DNA of 10,019 nt from GCA-020343675 sp964462945 (GCA_964462945.1 CAYWZW010000113.1:1-10019); one strand, 5' to 3'. Counted from the first letter of the stretch, positions 1 to 8,179 are shown. Numbers and translations are program-made. Notes: a model not told the origin generated them from the letters alone.

Positions 1-143
1 AGGACCATAAATTCCTCACCGAAGGCGATGTCTTTACTGACGACCTTATCGAGACCTGGATTCAGTGGAAACGTGAACAGGAAATGGCCGAGATAGCTCT
101 GCGGCCGCATCCTCACGAGTTCCATCTCTATTATGACAGTTAA
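1..143 (+). CDS. glnA: Glutamine synthetase type I, C-terminal end (partial)
   Basis: This is the tail of a gene that starts before the window. Reading from base 3, 46 codons are open and end in TAA at 141-143. The last residues, RPHPHEFHLYYDS, match the characteristic C-terminus of type I glutamine synthetases (RPHPxEFxLYYD), and the preceding segment VFTDDLIETWIQWKREQE fits the final helix of that family. The enzyme makes glutamine from glutamate, ammonia and ATP in the cytoplasm, as a dodecamer. Its position directly ahead of gltB and gltD is a textbook GS-GOGAT arrangement. The adenylylation loop and the active site lie outside the window, so the regulatory subtype cannot be judged. The identification rests on the short C-terminal signature plus context. 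Confidence 0.88.
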   Translation, partial: DHKFLTEGDVFTDDLIETWIQWKREQEMAEIALRPHPHEFHLYYDS

Positions 144-150
144 GATCGTA

Positions 151-180
151 ATGCCCTGCACTTCACGGTGAAGCCGGCAT
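151..180. repeat. Hairpin just after glnA (terminator-like or leader structure)
   Basis: Eight bases after the glnA stop there is a 30-base inverted repeat. The outer arms are ATGCC (151-155) and GGCAT (176-180). The inner arms CTTCAC and GTGAAG enclose a single G. Internal mismatches separate the two stems. No T-run follows, so it is not a standard intrinsic terminator. It could protect the 3' end of the glnA transcript or belong to the structured element that follows. Confidence 0.5.
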
Positions 181-192
181 TGGACTGTGGGT

Positions 193-250
193 GAGGCTTG
201 TTCCCGGTGGCCCAGTCGTCTCAATGGAGACACCGGCGGGGGCAAGCCTC
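193..250. repeat. Long nested hairpin in the glnA-gltB spacer
   Basis: A 58-base region folds on itself in three steps. The outer arms are GAGGCTTG (193-200) and CAAGCCTC (243-250), a perfect 8-bp match. The middle arms are CCGGTG and CACCGG. The innermost hairpin is GTCTC-AATG-GAGAC. Three successive stems in the correct order are unlikely by chance and suggest an RNA structure or a palindromic dispersed element. It does not match a riboswitch consensus I know. Reading strand is unknown. Confidence 0.6.
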
Positions 251-276
251 TCCTCATTTGAGTGTTGCTCTGTGTC

Positions 277-307
277 CCCCACCAGCTTGAACCACCCAGG
301 AGTGGGG
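277..307. repeat. Inverted repeat, third stem of the spacer element
   Basis: The arms CCCCAC (277-282) and GTGGGG (302-307) are perfectly complementary over 6 bp and separated by 19 bases. It follows the larger hairpin closely and may be part of the same structured element. Alone it would be weak evidence. Confidence 0.35.
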
Positions 308-467
308 CGCAGCCCAGGCTCTCTATTAACAATTAAGATTATACTATCATGGACACTTATAGCACCTATTAGAAGATTGCGCGTGCCAAATTCGGACAAG
401 TGGCGTATTGTATATAGAGGTGCCGGCATACGCGAAAGCAGGCGTTTTCTGCCGAAACAGGTGTTTC

Positions 468-3400
468 ATGGCTGTACGGTTAAGAGACAATGGGTTGTAC
501 GAGGTTCGGCGTGAACATGACGCCTGCGGTATCGGCGCGGTTGTGAACATCTCCGGCAAGCGGGAACATTCGATCATTGAATACGGCAAACAGATTCTGA
601 TCAACCTGCAACATCGTGGAGCCGCCGGAGCCGATCAGACCACCGGGGATGGCGCCGGCATTCTCTTTCAGATTCCGCACGAGTTCCTTCTTTGCGAATG
701 TGGGAAGCTTGGGATTTCACTGCCTGGCGCCTGGCAATACGGCACGGGAATCGTTTTTGGCTCGAAAGACCCTCAAATCCGGGAACGGTGCGACGGACTG
801 CTTGAGGCTGCCATCAGCCATTATGGAATGAAGGCGCTTGGCTGGCGGGATGTGCCGACCGCCAATAAATGCCTCGGCAGGATTGCCCTGGATGCGGAGC
901 CTTCCATCAGGCAGATTTTTGTCGATGGGGCCGGATTGAAGGACGCGGCACTGGAGAGGCGTTTGTATCTGGCTCGCAGGCGGGCTGAGAAACTGGTCTT
1001 GGAACAGCTCGGCGATAGCGGGCAGGATTTTTATGTGACCGCGCTGTCGTGCAGGACAATCTGCTACAAGGGCATGTTCATGGCCTGGCAGTTGTTCGAA
1101 TATTATCCGGAGCTCGCCGACGAGCGCGTCGTCTCGGCGCTGGCCATTGTGCACCAGCGTTACAGCACAAACACGTTTCCGAACTGGCGTCTGGCTCAGC
1201 CGTTTCGCTGCATCGCCCACAACGGCGAGATCAATACCCTCAGCGGCAACCGCAACTGGATGCGGGCCCGCGAGACCATCATGTCCAGCGAGATCTTCGG
1301 TGACGACATCGCAGATTTGCTGCCGGTCTTGACGCCTGAAATGAGCGACTCGGCGTGCTTCGACGGCGTGCTCGAGCTTCTGGTTCGCTCAGGCAGAAGC
1401 ATGCCTCATTCGATGATGATGATGATTCCGGAGGCTTTCGGGGCAAAGTACCATATCAGCACGGACAAACGTGCTTTCTACGAGTACCACGCCTCGATCA
1501 TGGAGCCGTGGGACGGGCCTGCGGCGATGGTGTTCACCGATGGCCGGCTGATCGGCGGAACGCTTGACCGCAACGGGCTGAGACCCTGCCGCTACTTAGT
1601 TACAACCGATGGTCTGGCGGTGATCGCCAGCGAAGCCGGGGTCGTGGAGTTTCCTCCCGAGAAGATTCGCAAGAAGGGGCGTCTGCGGCCGGGACACATG
1701 TTCCTGGTGGATACGGGCGAGGGGCGCGAAGTCTCCGACAACGAGATGAAAGGCAAAATCGCCAGACAGAAGCCCTACCGCAGGTGGCTGGATGAGAACA
1801 GGATCGAGCTGCGCGGCTTGTTTGACGCACCCAGACTTGTCAAGAGCGACCCGCGGACGATAGCCCAAAGGATGCGGGCGTTCGGCTATACGCGTGAGGA
1901 GCTCAAGATGATCCTGACACCCATGGCGGTTCACGGCCAGGAGCCGGTAGGCTCAATGGGCAATGACACGCCCCTTGCGGTCCTCTCCGACAAGCCGAAA
2001 TTGTTGTTCAATTACTTCAAGCAGCTCTTCGCCCAGGTGACGAATCCGGCGATTGACCCGCTGCGCGAAGGGCTGGTGATGAGTCTGATGATGTTCACGG
2101 GCAAGAAGCGGAACATCTTAGCCGAGACGCCCCAGCACTGCAGACAGCTCAAGCTACCGCATCCGGTTCTGAGCAACGATGACATTGAGCGGCTGCGTTG
2201 TGTCACGCGCGAGGATTTCCACGTTGCCACGGTTTCAGCTCTCTTTGAGGCCGATGCGTCCGATGCGGGCGGAAGTCTGCGGCGCGGGCTTCAAATGCTT
2301 GTTGCCGCCGCGGAGCAGGCTACCAGAAACGGCGCATCGCTGATCATTATCAGCGACCGGGGCGCTGACCGGACGAAGGCGCCGATTCCATCGCTGCTCG
2401 CAACCGCGGCCGTTCATCACGGGCTGCTCAATCGAGGACTTCGCGGCGAAGCGGGACTGATCGTCGAAAGCGGCGAGCCGAGAGAGGTCATGCACTTTTG
2501 CCTCTTGTGCGGCTACGGCGCCAATGCGATCAATCCATATATGGCTTTCGAGTCGCTCGATGAGCTGTGCCGGCAAGGCGAGCTGCCTGCGACGATGGAG
2601 CCGACCCAGATAGCAGACAACTACATTGCGGCGATCAAGAAGGGCATTCTCAAAACGATGAGCAAGATGGGCATTTCAACCCTTCGCAGCTACGCCGGCG
2701 CCCAGCTCTTCGAAGCGATCGGGCTTAACCGCACCGTCGTTGACGAATACTTTACGGGAACAAGCTCGCGGATCGGCGGCATCGGGCTTGAAGAAATAGC
2801 ACGGGAAGCGATTGCCCGCCATCAATCGGCGATCGAGCAGCGCCCCGCCGGGGCGCTCGACCTGGACTTCGGAGGTGAATATCATTTCAGACACACGGGG
2901 GAGCGGCACTTGTGGAACCCGACCACGGTCTCGCGATTGCAGCATGCCGCCAAGTATGATGATGCAAACGCATACGCCGATTACGCCGAGGCCGTGAACG
3001 ACCAATCGCGGTACCTCTGCACGCTGCGCGGACTGTTTGAGTTTGTCCCCGGCGAAGCAATCGATATTGACCAGGTCGAGCCCGCGAGCGAAATCGTGAA
3101 GAGATTCTGCACCGGCGCGATGAGTCACGGCTCCATCAGTAAAGAAGCACATGAATGTGTGGCTGTTGCGATGAACCGTCTGGGTGCGATGAGCAATACC
3201 GGCGAAGGCGGCGAGGACCCGGCGAGGTATGAGCTTCAACCTAACGGCGACTCGAAGAATTGCGCGATCAAGCAGGTGGCCAGCGCCCGATTCGGGGTGA
3301 CTGCAAACTACCTCGCCCACGCCAAAGAATTGCAGATCAAAATAGCTCAGGGGGCCAAGCCGGGTGAAGGCGGCCAACTGCCGGGGCACAAGGTCACGGA

Positions 3401-5024
3401 GGAAATCGCCAAGCTGAGGCACTCGACGCCCGGCGTGACACTGATCTCGCCGCCGCCTCACCATGACATCTATTCGATCGAGGATCTGGCCCAGCTTATC
3501 TACGACCTCAAGTGCAGCAACCCGGGCGTCAAAGTATCGGTCAAGCTCGTCGCCGAGGTCGGCGTCGGAACCATCGCCGCGGGCGTGGCCAAGGGCAACG
3601 CCGACGAGGTCCTTATCAGCGGCCACGACGGGGGAACGGGCGCAAGTCCGCTGTCCTCCATAAAGCACGCCGGCTGTCCGTGGGAGCTCGGCCTGGCCGA
3701 AACCCAGCAGGTCCTCGTGATGAATGGTCTGCGGGACCGCATCCGGGTGCAGGTGGACGGCCAGTTGCGAACCGGCAGGGACATCGTGGTCGGAGCCATG
3801 CTCGGCGCCGAGCAGTTCGGCTTCGGCACCGCCGCCCTGGTGACGCTCGGATGCACCCTGTTGCGAAAGTGCCACGAAGGCGCCTGTCCGTTCGGGATTG
3901 CGACCCAGGAACCCGAGCTTCGGGCGCGATTCGCCGGCAAGCCCGAGTATGTTCAGCGATTTATGACCTTTGTCGCCGAGGAGGTCCGCCGGATAATGGC
4001 GCAGCTCGGCTTGCGGAAATTTGAGGATATGATCGGCAACGTCGCCCGGCTGAGCGTTCACAAAGCGATCGACCACTGGAAGGCGAAGGGGCTGGATTTC
4101 TCTGCAATCTTCCGTCCGCCGGGCGTCTCCGACGGCAAGGCGATACGTCTTAGCTCTCAGCAGCCGGTCAAGATCGGCGACCATATTGACTGGCAGATCC
4201 TGGAAAAGGTAAAGCCTGCTCTCGAAAACAAAGAAAAAATTGCAATCGAAATGCCCATCCGCAATACGAATCGAACGGTCGGCGCGATTCTGAGCAATCG
4301 CATCGTACAGAAGTACGGCCCGAAGGGACTGCCCGACGGCACCGTGGAAATTGTCTTCCACGGTTCAGCGGGGCAGAGCTTTGGCGCTTTTCTGGCTCCG
4401 GGCGTGACACTCAAGCTCATCGGCGACAGCAATGACTACCTGGGCAAGGGCCTTTCCGGCGGCCGCATCATCGTCAGAACGCCGGACCATTCACGCTTTG
4501 CCGCATGCGAGAACATCATCGCGGGCAATACACTGCTTTATGGTGCAACCTCCGGCGAAGCATTTATTAGCGGCATGGCGGGCGAGCGATTCGCCGTTCG
4601 CAACAGCGGAGCCGTAGCGGTCGTCGAAGGCATCGGCGACCACGGCTGCGAGTACATGACGGGTGGAACGGTCGTGGTCCTTGGCCAGACGGGCTGCAAT
4701 TTTGGGGCCGGCATGAGCGGCGGCATCGCGTATGTTCTTGACGAAATGCAGCTTTTCGATACCCTCTGCAATCTTGACATGGTGGAGCTGGAAAGCGTCT
4801 GGAAAGAGGATGACAAGGACCTGCTGCACGATTTGATTGAGCGCCACTTGCAGTGGACCGGGAGCGTGCAGGCGCAGCGCATCCTGGACGCCTGGTCGGA
4901 CGCGGTAGGAAAGTTCGTCAAAGTTGTTCCGATAGATTATCGCAAGGCCCTGGAGAAGATGCGCGCCGCCGAGCAGCGTGACACAGAGACGACGCCTGCT
5001 ACCGAGGAGGTCTTCTATGGCTGA
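468..5024 (+). CDS. gltB: Glutamate synthase (NADPH) large subunit
   Basis: This is the alpha subunit of glutamate synthase. It releases ammonia from glutamine and channels it to 2-oxoglutarate, giving glutamate. The 1518-residue product has the full family layout. A class II glutamine amidotransferase domain begins at the likely nucleophile Cys20 (ACGIG, after a 19-residue propeptide), with QHRG at 48, HQRYSTN at 229 and HNGEINTLSGN at 251. A central linker domain follows. The FMN-binding synthase domain has GAMSHGSIS near 884 and SGHDGGTGASP at 1051. The [3Fe-4S] cysteines are 1129, 1135 and 1140 (C-x5-C-x4-C). The C-terminal beta-helix domain with GxGxG-like repeats starts near 1298. I chose ATG 468 because it gives a normal propeptide and has a weak AGG six bases ahead. 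In-frame GTG 420 and TTG 408 would add an unconserved, repeat-like extension. The gene looks intact, and its 3' end overlaps gltD. Confidence 0.98.
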   Translation: MAVRLRDNGLYEVRREHDACGIGAVVNISGKREHSIIEYGKQILINLQHRGAAGADQTTGDGAGILFQIPHEFLLCECGKLGISLPGAWQYGTGIVFGSKDPQIRERCDGLLEAAISHYGMKALGWRDVPTANKCLGRIALDAEPSIRQIFVDGAGLKDAALERRLYLARRRAEKLVLEQLGDSGQDFYVTALSCRTICYKGMFMAWQLFEYYPELADERVVSALAIVHQRYSTNTFPNWRLAQPFRCIAHNGEINTLSGNRNWMRARETIMSSEIFGDDIADLLPVLTPEMSDSACFDGVLELLVRSGRSMPHSMMMMIPEAFGAKYHISTDKRAFYEYHASIMEPWDGPAAMVFTDGRLIGGTLDRNGLRPCRYLVTTDGLAVIASEAGVVEFPPEKIRKKGRLRPGHMFLVDTGEGREVSDNEMKGKIARQKPYRRWLDENRIELRGLFDAPRLVKSDPRTIAQRMRAFGYTREELKMILTPMAVHGQEPVGSMGNDTPLAVLSDKPKLLFNYFKQLFAQVTNPAIDPLREGLVMSLMMFTGKKRNILAETPQHCRQLKLPHPVLSNDDIERLRCVTREDFHVATVSALFEADASDAGGSLRRGLQMLVAAAEQATRNGASLIIISDRGADRTKAPIPSLLATAAVHHGLLNRGLRGEAGLIVESGEPREVMHFCLLCGYGANAINPYMAFESLDELCRQGELPATMEPTQIADNYIAAIKKGILKTMSKMGISTLRSYAGAQLFEAIGLNRTVVDEYFTGTSSRIGGIGLEEIAREAIARHQSAIEQRPAGALDLDFGGEYHFRHTGERHLWNPTTVSRLQHAAKYDDANAYADYAEAVNDQSRYLCTLRGLFEFVPGEAIDIDQVEPASEIVKRFCTGAMSHGSISKEAHECVAVAMNRLGAMSNTGEGGEDPARYELQPNGDSKNCAIKQVASARFGVTANYLAHAKELQIKIAQGAKPGEGGQLPGHKVTEEIAKLRHSTPGVTLISPPPHHDIYSIEDLAQLIYDLKCSNPGVKVSVKLVAEVGVGTIAAGVAKGNADEVLISGHDGGTGASPLSSIKHAGCPWELGLAETQQVLVMNGLRDRIRVQVDGQLRTGRDIVVGAMLGAEQFGFGTAALVTLGCTLLRKCHEGACPFGIATQEPELRARFAGKPEYVQRFMTFVAEEVRRIMAQLGLRKFEDMIGNVARLSVHKAIDHWKAKGLDFSAIFRPPGVSDGKAIRLSSQQPVKIGDHIDWQILEKVKPALENKEKIAIEMPIRNTNRTVGAILSNRIVQKYGPKGLPDGTVEIVFHGSAGQSFGAFLAPGVTLKLIGDSNDYLGKGLSGGRIIVRTPDHSRFAACENIIAGNTLLYGATSGEAFISGMAGERFAVRNSGAVAVVEGIGDHGCEYMTGGTVVVLGQTGCNFGAGMSGGIAYVLDEMQLFDTLCNLDMVELESVWKEDDKDLLHDLIERHLQWTGSVQAQRILDAWSDAVGKFVKVVPIDYRKALEKMRAAEQRDTETTPATEEVFYG
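5004..5010 (+). promoter_or_regulatory. Shine-Dalgarno site that sets the gltD start
   Basis: GAGGAGG lies inside the end of gltB, six bases before the ATG at 5017. It is much stronger than anything near the upstream in-frame start at 4978, so it fixes the gltD start and suggests translational coupling with gltB. Confidence 0.85.
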
Positions 5025-6444
5025 GCCGAAAGCCTTCTTGAATTACAAACGCCAGCCTGTCGGCCACCGGCCGGTCGAGGAACGGGTCCGGGACTTCCGG
5101 GAATTGGACCTGCCGCTCACGCCGGACCAGGTCGTTCAACAGGCGACCCGCTGCATGGATTGCGGCATACCGTTCTGCCACGGCGCAGGTTGCCCGCTGA
5201 GAAACTTTATTCCCGATTTCAACGAATTGATATACAAGAACCGCTGGGAGGAGGCCTGCCGGCTGCTCCATTCGACGAATAACTTTCCTGAAATCACGGG
5301 GCGTCTGTGTCCGGCGCCGTGTGAGACGGCGTGCACGCTTGGAATCAGCGATGAGCCGGTCCTTATCAGGCATATCGAGTACCAGATTGTCGAGCGGGGA
5401 TTCGAGCAAGGCTGGATCAAGCCGATGCCGCCTGCCCAAAAGACGGGCAAGCGCGTCGCCGTCATCGGGTCCGGCCCTGCGGGACTGGCTGCTTCGCAAC
5501 AATTAGCACGAGCGGGACACGATGTGGTCGTTTTTGAAAAGGATCAGCGAATCGGCGGGCTGCTGCGTTACGGCGTTCCCGATTTCAAGCTGGAAAAACA
5601 CGTTCTCGACCGCAGGCTCGAACAGCTCAAGGCCGAGGGCGTCCAGTTTCAGACGGGCGTGCACGTCGGGCAGGACATTTCCGCACGCTACCTGCGAAAG
5701 ATGTTCGATTGTATCTGCCTGACGATGGGAGCCGGTCAGCCGCGAGACCTCAACGTCCCCGGAAGGGGCTATGAAAACGTTGTCTTCGCGATGGAATACC
5801 TGACAGCCCAAAACAGGCTCAATGCTTCTGAGCCGGTCGATGAACGCCAGGTCGCTACAGCCAAAGACAAAGTCGTGGTCGTCATCGGCGGCGGCGACAC
5901 AGGCAGCGACTGCGTGGGAACGGCCCGCCGGCAGAACGCCAGGCAGATATACCAACTGGAAATCCTGCCCAGGCCGCCCGAGGCCCGGCCGACCGATACG
6001 CCCTGGCCTATGTGGCCGCGAATGATGCGCACTTCTTCCTCGCATGAAGAAGGCTGCGACAGACGGTGGTCCGTGTCCACCAAGGAATTCCTGGGCGGCG
6101 CGGGAGTCAGGGTGGAGAAATTACACGGCTGCCAGGTCGAGTGGATAAAAACAAACGGGAGCTGGAAGATTGGGGAGATGCCTGAAACGGATTTTGTTCT
6201 TGGGGTGGACCTGGTCATTCTGGCGACGGGATTTGTCCACGTCGTCCATGAAGGCTTGATCAAGGATACGACGCTGAAGCTCGATCCGCAGGGCAACGTT
6301 GCGGTGAATGATTACCAGACAAGCGACCCGCAGATTTTTGCCGCCGGCGATACGATAAGCGGACCTTCGCTGGTCGTGCACGCGATCAACAGCGGCCGCC
6401 AGGCCGCCGCCGCCATCGACCAATGGCTGCAAGAAAGTAATTAG
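5017..6444 (+). CDS. gltD: Glutamate synthase (NADPH) small subunit
   Basis: This is the beta subunit of glutamate synthase. It takes electrons from NADPH through FAD and passes them by iron-sulfur clusters to the FMN site of GltB. The 475-residue product is of normal length. The N-terminal cluster domain has Cys46, 49, 54 and 59 (CMDCGIPFC, then GAGC) and Cys98, 102 and 106 (CPAPCETAC), which supply two [4Fe-4S] sites. The FAD-binding motif GSGPAG is at 151-156 and the NADPH-binding motif GGGDTG at 291-296. The second FAD segment, AAGDTISGPSLVVHAI, lies near the C-terminus. The start overlaps the last 8 bases of gltB, so both subunits are made from one message in matched amounts. No defect is seen. 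Homologous beta-like subunits occur in other oxidoreductases, but pairing with gltB settles the assignment. Confidence 0.98.
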   Translation: MAEPKAFLNYKRQPVGHRPVEERVRDFRELDLPLTPDQVVQQATRCMDCGIPFCHGAGCPLRNFIPDFNELIYKNRWEEACRLLHSTNNFPEITGRLCPAPCETACTLGISDEPVLIRHIEYQIVERGFEQGWIKPMPPAQKTGKRVAVIGSGPAGLAASQQLARAGHDVVVFEKDQRIGGLLRYGVPDFKLEKHVLDRRLEQLKAEGVQFQTGVHVGQDISARYLRKMFDCICLTMGAGQPRDLNVPGRGYENVVFAMEYLTAQNRLNASEPVDERQVATAKDKVVVVIGGGDTGSDCVGTARRQNARQIYQLEILPRPPEARPTDTPWPMWPRMMRTSSSHEEGCDRRWSVSTKEFLGGAGVRVEKLHGCQVEWIKTNGSWKIGEMPETDFVLGVDLVILATGFVHVVHEGLIKDTTLKLDPQGNVAVNDYQTSDPQIFAAGDTISGPSLVVHAINSGRQAAAAIDQWLQESN

Positions 6445-6518
6445 CCCGTGTCTCTCACCGCAGAACCCACTGAAGCCGCGCACGTTTCTGTCACGAATGC
6501 CAGCACGACTGCGGGGAA

Positions 6519-6539
6519 CAGCCCACGTATTTCGGGCTG
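6519..6539 (+). terminator. Possible weak hairpin downstream of gltD
   Basis: The arms CAGCCC (6519-6524) and GGGCTG (6534-6539) form a 6-bp stem with a 9-base loop, 75 bases after the gltD stop. Only CCTTT follows, so it is at best a poor intrinsic terminator. It sits just before the nadE-derived stretch and might instead mark the junction of the remnant. Confidence 0.25.
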
Positions 6540-6548
6540 CCTTTACCA

Positions 6549-6935
6549 ATGAGGATGGTGTTCCCCAATTTCCAGCAAGCGCTGGTTTACGAGCTTGCCA
6601 AATATGCCAACAAGATACACGGGCGGACCATCATCCCGGCCAGCGTCATGAAAAGAGCGCCCAGTGCTGAACTCAAGTATGGACAAAAGGACACGGATTC
6701 GCTGCCCGAATACCATGTGCTCGACCGCATCTTGAAAGGCTGCATCGAAGAAGACAAATCCGCCCAGGAGCTCCAGGATGAAGGCTTGCCGCCCGACGTC
6801 GTCAGGAAAGTGGCCCGCATGGTGGATTTCAATGAGTACAAGAGAAGACAATCGCCGCCGGGCGTCAAGATTACGCCGAAGGCGTTCGGCGAAGACCGAA
6901 GAATGCCCATCACAAACCGCTACGTGCCCAGGTAG
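6549..6935 (+). pseudogene. nadE: NAD+ synthetase C-terminal fragment (truncated nadE)
   Basis: The 128-residue frame matches only the C-terminal third of the synthetase domain of glutamine-dependent NAD+ synthetase, which amidates nicotinate adenine dinucleotide. From about residue 11 it shows LVYELAKYAN, IIPASVMKRAPSAEL, KDTDSLPEY, the EYKRRQSPPG segment and the end RRMPITNRY, all landmarks of that family's C-terminus. The ATP-binding SGGxDS loop, the GTGNKSE segment and the amidohydrolase domain are absent. Upstream codons in the same frame run back only to a TGA at 6471 and do not resemble NadE. The family is normally about 270 residues (ammonia form) or over 500 (glutamine form), so this piece cannot be catalytic by itself. 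The residues that remain are well conserved and the frame is still open, so the truncation may be recent. A separately retained domain is possible but less likely. Confidence 0.8.
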
Positions 6936-6996
6936 GCCGTCAAAAACGGTGGGTGTTCGACTGATCTTCTATTATCTCTTGGCTACTGAGTATTGG

Positions 6997-8160
6997 CTAC
7001 TTGTTACTTCCGGCCGCGCTGGGCGATCCGGTCTCTTCCAGTTGAATCGTATCCACTTCCGGGAGAATCACCATAGCACCCATTTTTCGCGTCCCGTAGG
7101 ACGGACGGTTATAACCCACGATGATCGGCTTGCCGACTTTTGCCTGGATGGTATTGGACAAGATTTCATCGGACCGCTCGCGTCCAAGCTGCCTGTCGAA
7201 ACGAGACATCTCCCCGGGCACCTGGACTTCCACGTGAAGCTCCAACGCTCGATCGGACTCCTGACTGATTTCAAGACGAAGCATCCACGGACCGATGGGC
7301 GCCTCGAGCTGGCCGGGAACCGACGAGCTGCCGAACCAATAGCCTACGGTCTCGATGTCTCCGCCCAGGAAGTTCCGGATATGTTTCTGTATCTGAGCGG
7401 GCAGTCGCGAATAGTGTGCGGCCTCGATTCTGCTGGTGAAGGTCTCGTCATCATCCCACTTTAGCTCTCTGATTTGCGAATCGCTTATCTGCTCCATAAT
7501 TCGTTGAAGGGATTCATTCGAAGGGGCCTTGCCTTGAATCAGGATATCGACCTCTTGCTCACCAACCTGCTCATCGCTTATGACGAAATCGCTGACCTGG
7601 ATCTTCAACTCCGCAGCGACACCCAATAGTGCCGTCGAAGACACTTGTGCGGGCGCTCGGAGAATCATCGAAAACGGCTTCATGTCCTTGTCCTTGGAGG
7701 GAATCTCAAACATATACACCCGATACATAATGTTCTCAATCGCGGGGCCTGTCGCTAACTCGGGTTGCTCAACATCCAGTTTTTCAATCAAAGCCTCGAC
7801 ATCGTTCATTTGCTCCTTCGTCGCTGTAAGAATCAGCCGGTTGGACCGCTCCTCTGGGTATACAGCGTCCAGATTGAAAATATTCCTGATAATTTCCGCT
7901 AAGTTTTCTGCCGGAAAATGTTTAAGCGCAAAGATCTTCGTCACCATTTCGCCGCTCGAAGAGCGTCTGGCGGCTGGTGACTCCACAGCAGCATAGAGAG
8001 CCTGCGGCGGTGGTTCTTTCTGCGACAGCCCGCGCGGGGATGATTCCACCGATGCGGTCTCCTTCGGCGTGGATTCCAGCGACGCTGACTCTTGTGAGAA
8101 TGATAAATCGCAAGCCAGCAAAAGTCCCACAATAGCAATAGATAGGATTCGGGTCTTCAT
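6997..8160 (-). CDS. Exported secretin-N (NolW-like) domain protein
   Basis: This is a 387-residue protein of unknown role, last in the sigma-factor operon. It starts with a signal sequence: Lys2 and Arg4, then hydrophobic residues 5-16. A lipobox-like LLAC ends at Cys17, so it may be a lipoprotein; signal peptidase I cleavage near FSQ-ES (22-25) is the alternative. A low-complexity Ser/Glu/Pro linker (about 25-70) has two copies of a ten-residue unit. Residues about 73-130 (KIFALKHFPAENLAEII, then NRLILTATKEQMNDVEALI) match the small ring-building domain found in type II and III secretins. The C-terminal part (VGKPIIVGYNRP) is reminiscent of secretin barrel strands, but the protein is too short for a full secretin. 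The start has AAGGAGA seven bases ahead. It probably acts in the periplasm or at the outer membrane; the function is not recognised. Confidence 0.8.
   Translation of the reverse strand: MKTRILSIAIVGLLLACDLSFSQESASLESTPKETASVESSPRGLSQKEPPPQALYAAVESPAARRSSSGEMVTKIFALKHFPAENLAEIIRNIFNLDAVYPEERSNRLILTATKEQMNDVEALIEKLDVEQPELATGPAIENIMYRVYMFEIPSKDKDMKPFSMILRAPAQVSSTALLGVAAELKIQVSDFVISDEQVGEQEVDILIQGKAPSNESLQRIMEQISDSQIRELKWDDDETFTSRIEAAHYSRLPAQIQKHIRNFLGGDIETVGYWFGSSSVPGQLEAPIGPWMLRLEISQESDRALELHVEVQVPGEMSRFDRQLGRERSDEILSNTIQAKVGKPIIVGYNRPSYGTRKMGAMVILPEVDTIQLEETGSPSAAGSNK
8042..8095 (-). repeat. Imperfect 30-base tandem repeat in the linker of the secretin-N protein
   Basis: On the plus strand GATTCCACCGATGCGGTCT at 8042 recurs as GATTCCAGCGACGCTGACT at 8072, a 30-base period. 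It encodes two copies of a Ser-Leu/Val-Glu-Ser-containing ten-residue unit just after the signal sequence. Such linkers often vary in copy number between strains. Confidence 0.6.
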
Positions 8161-8179
8161 TGTTCAATCTCCTTTCTTT

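Larger units (their letters stand above)
144..467. other. Non-coding spacer between glnA and gltB, rich in inverted repeats
   Basis: This stretch of 324 bases holds no convincing gene. Its first half (about 150-320) is GC-rich and carries several nested inverted repeats, listed separately. Its second half (about 321-420) is AT-rich and includes a TATACT box at 340-345, but I see no good -35 element at the right distance. I therefore cannot name a gltB promoter with confidence, and gltB may be read through from glnA. I saw no sigma54 -24/-12 element. The sharp base-composition change near 320 suggests that the GC-rich part may be an inserted dispersed element or a structured leader RNA. Confidence 0.6.

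Noticed and set aside
230..255. Glycine riboswitch-like string (CACCGGCGGGGGCAAG) in the spacer
   Set aside because: The conserved CCGAAGGGGCAA core, the second aptamer and the closing CTCTCAGG stem are not present in the right order, so the likeness is superficial.
330..420. Possible sigma54 or sigma70 promoter for gltB
   Set aside because: A TATACT box exists at 340-345, but no -35 element is at a normal distance. No GG-N10-GC sigma54 pattern was found.
163..514. Short open frames on both strands in the glnA-gltB spacer
   Set aside because: They read through the hairpin-rich element on both strands, which is what an inverted repeat produces. Neither has a ribosome binding site or a family match.
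2676..4361. Long minus-strand open frame of 561 codons inside gltB
   Set aside because: It lies wholly antisense to the well-conserved synthase domain of gltB. Its translation has no recognisable domain, and such frames are common opposite GC-rich genes.
4978..5016. Upstream start for gltD at 4978
   Set aside because: The 13 extra residues are not like the family N-terminus, and the strong GAGGAGG site points to the ATG at 5017.
6936..6996. Terminator between the converging nadE remnant and the secretin-N operon
   Set aside because: Only a 4-bp CCGT/ACGG stem (about 6937-6949) and two 9-base TTGGCTACT direct copies (6979 and 6993) are visible. There is no stable stem with a T-run on either strand.
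6778..7464. Plus-strand frame of 228 codons spanning the end of the nadE remnant and the secretin-N gene
   Set aside because: It overlaps the real frames on both sides, has no ribosome binding site, and its translation looks like a shadow of the opposite strand.
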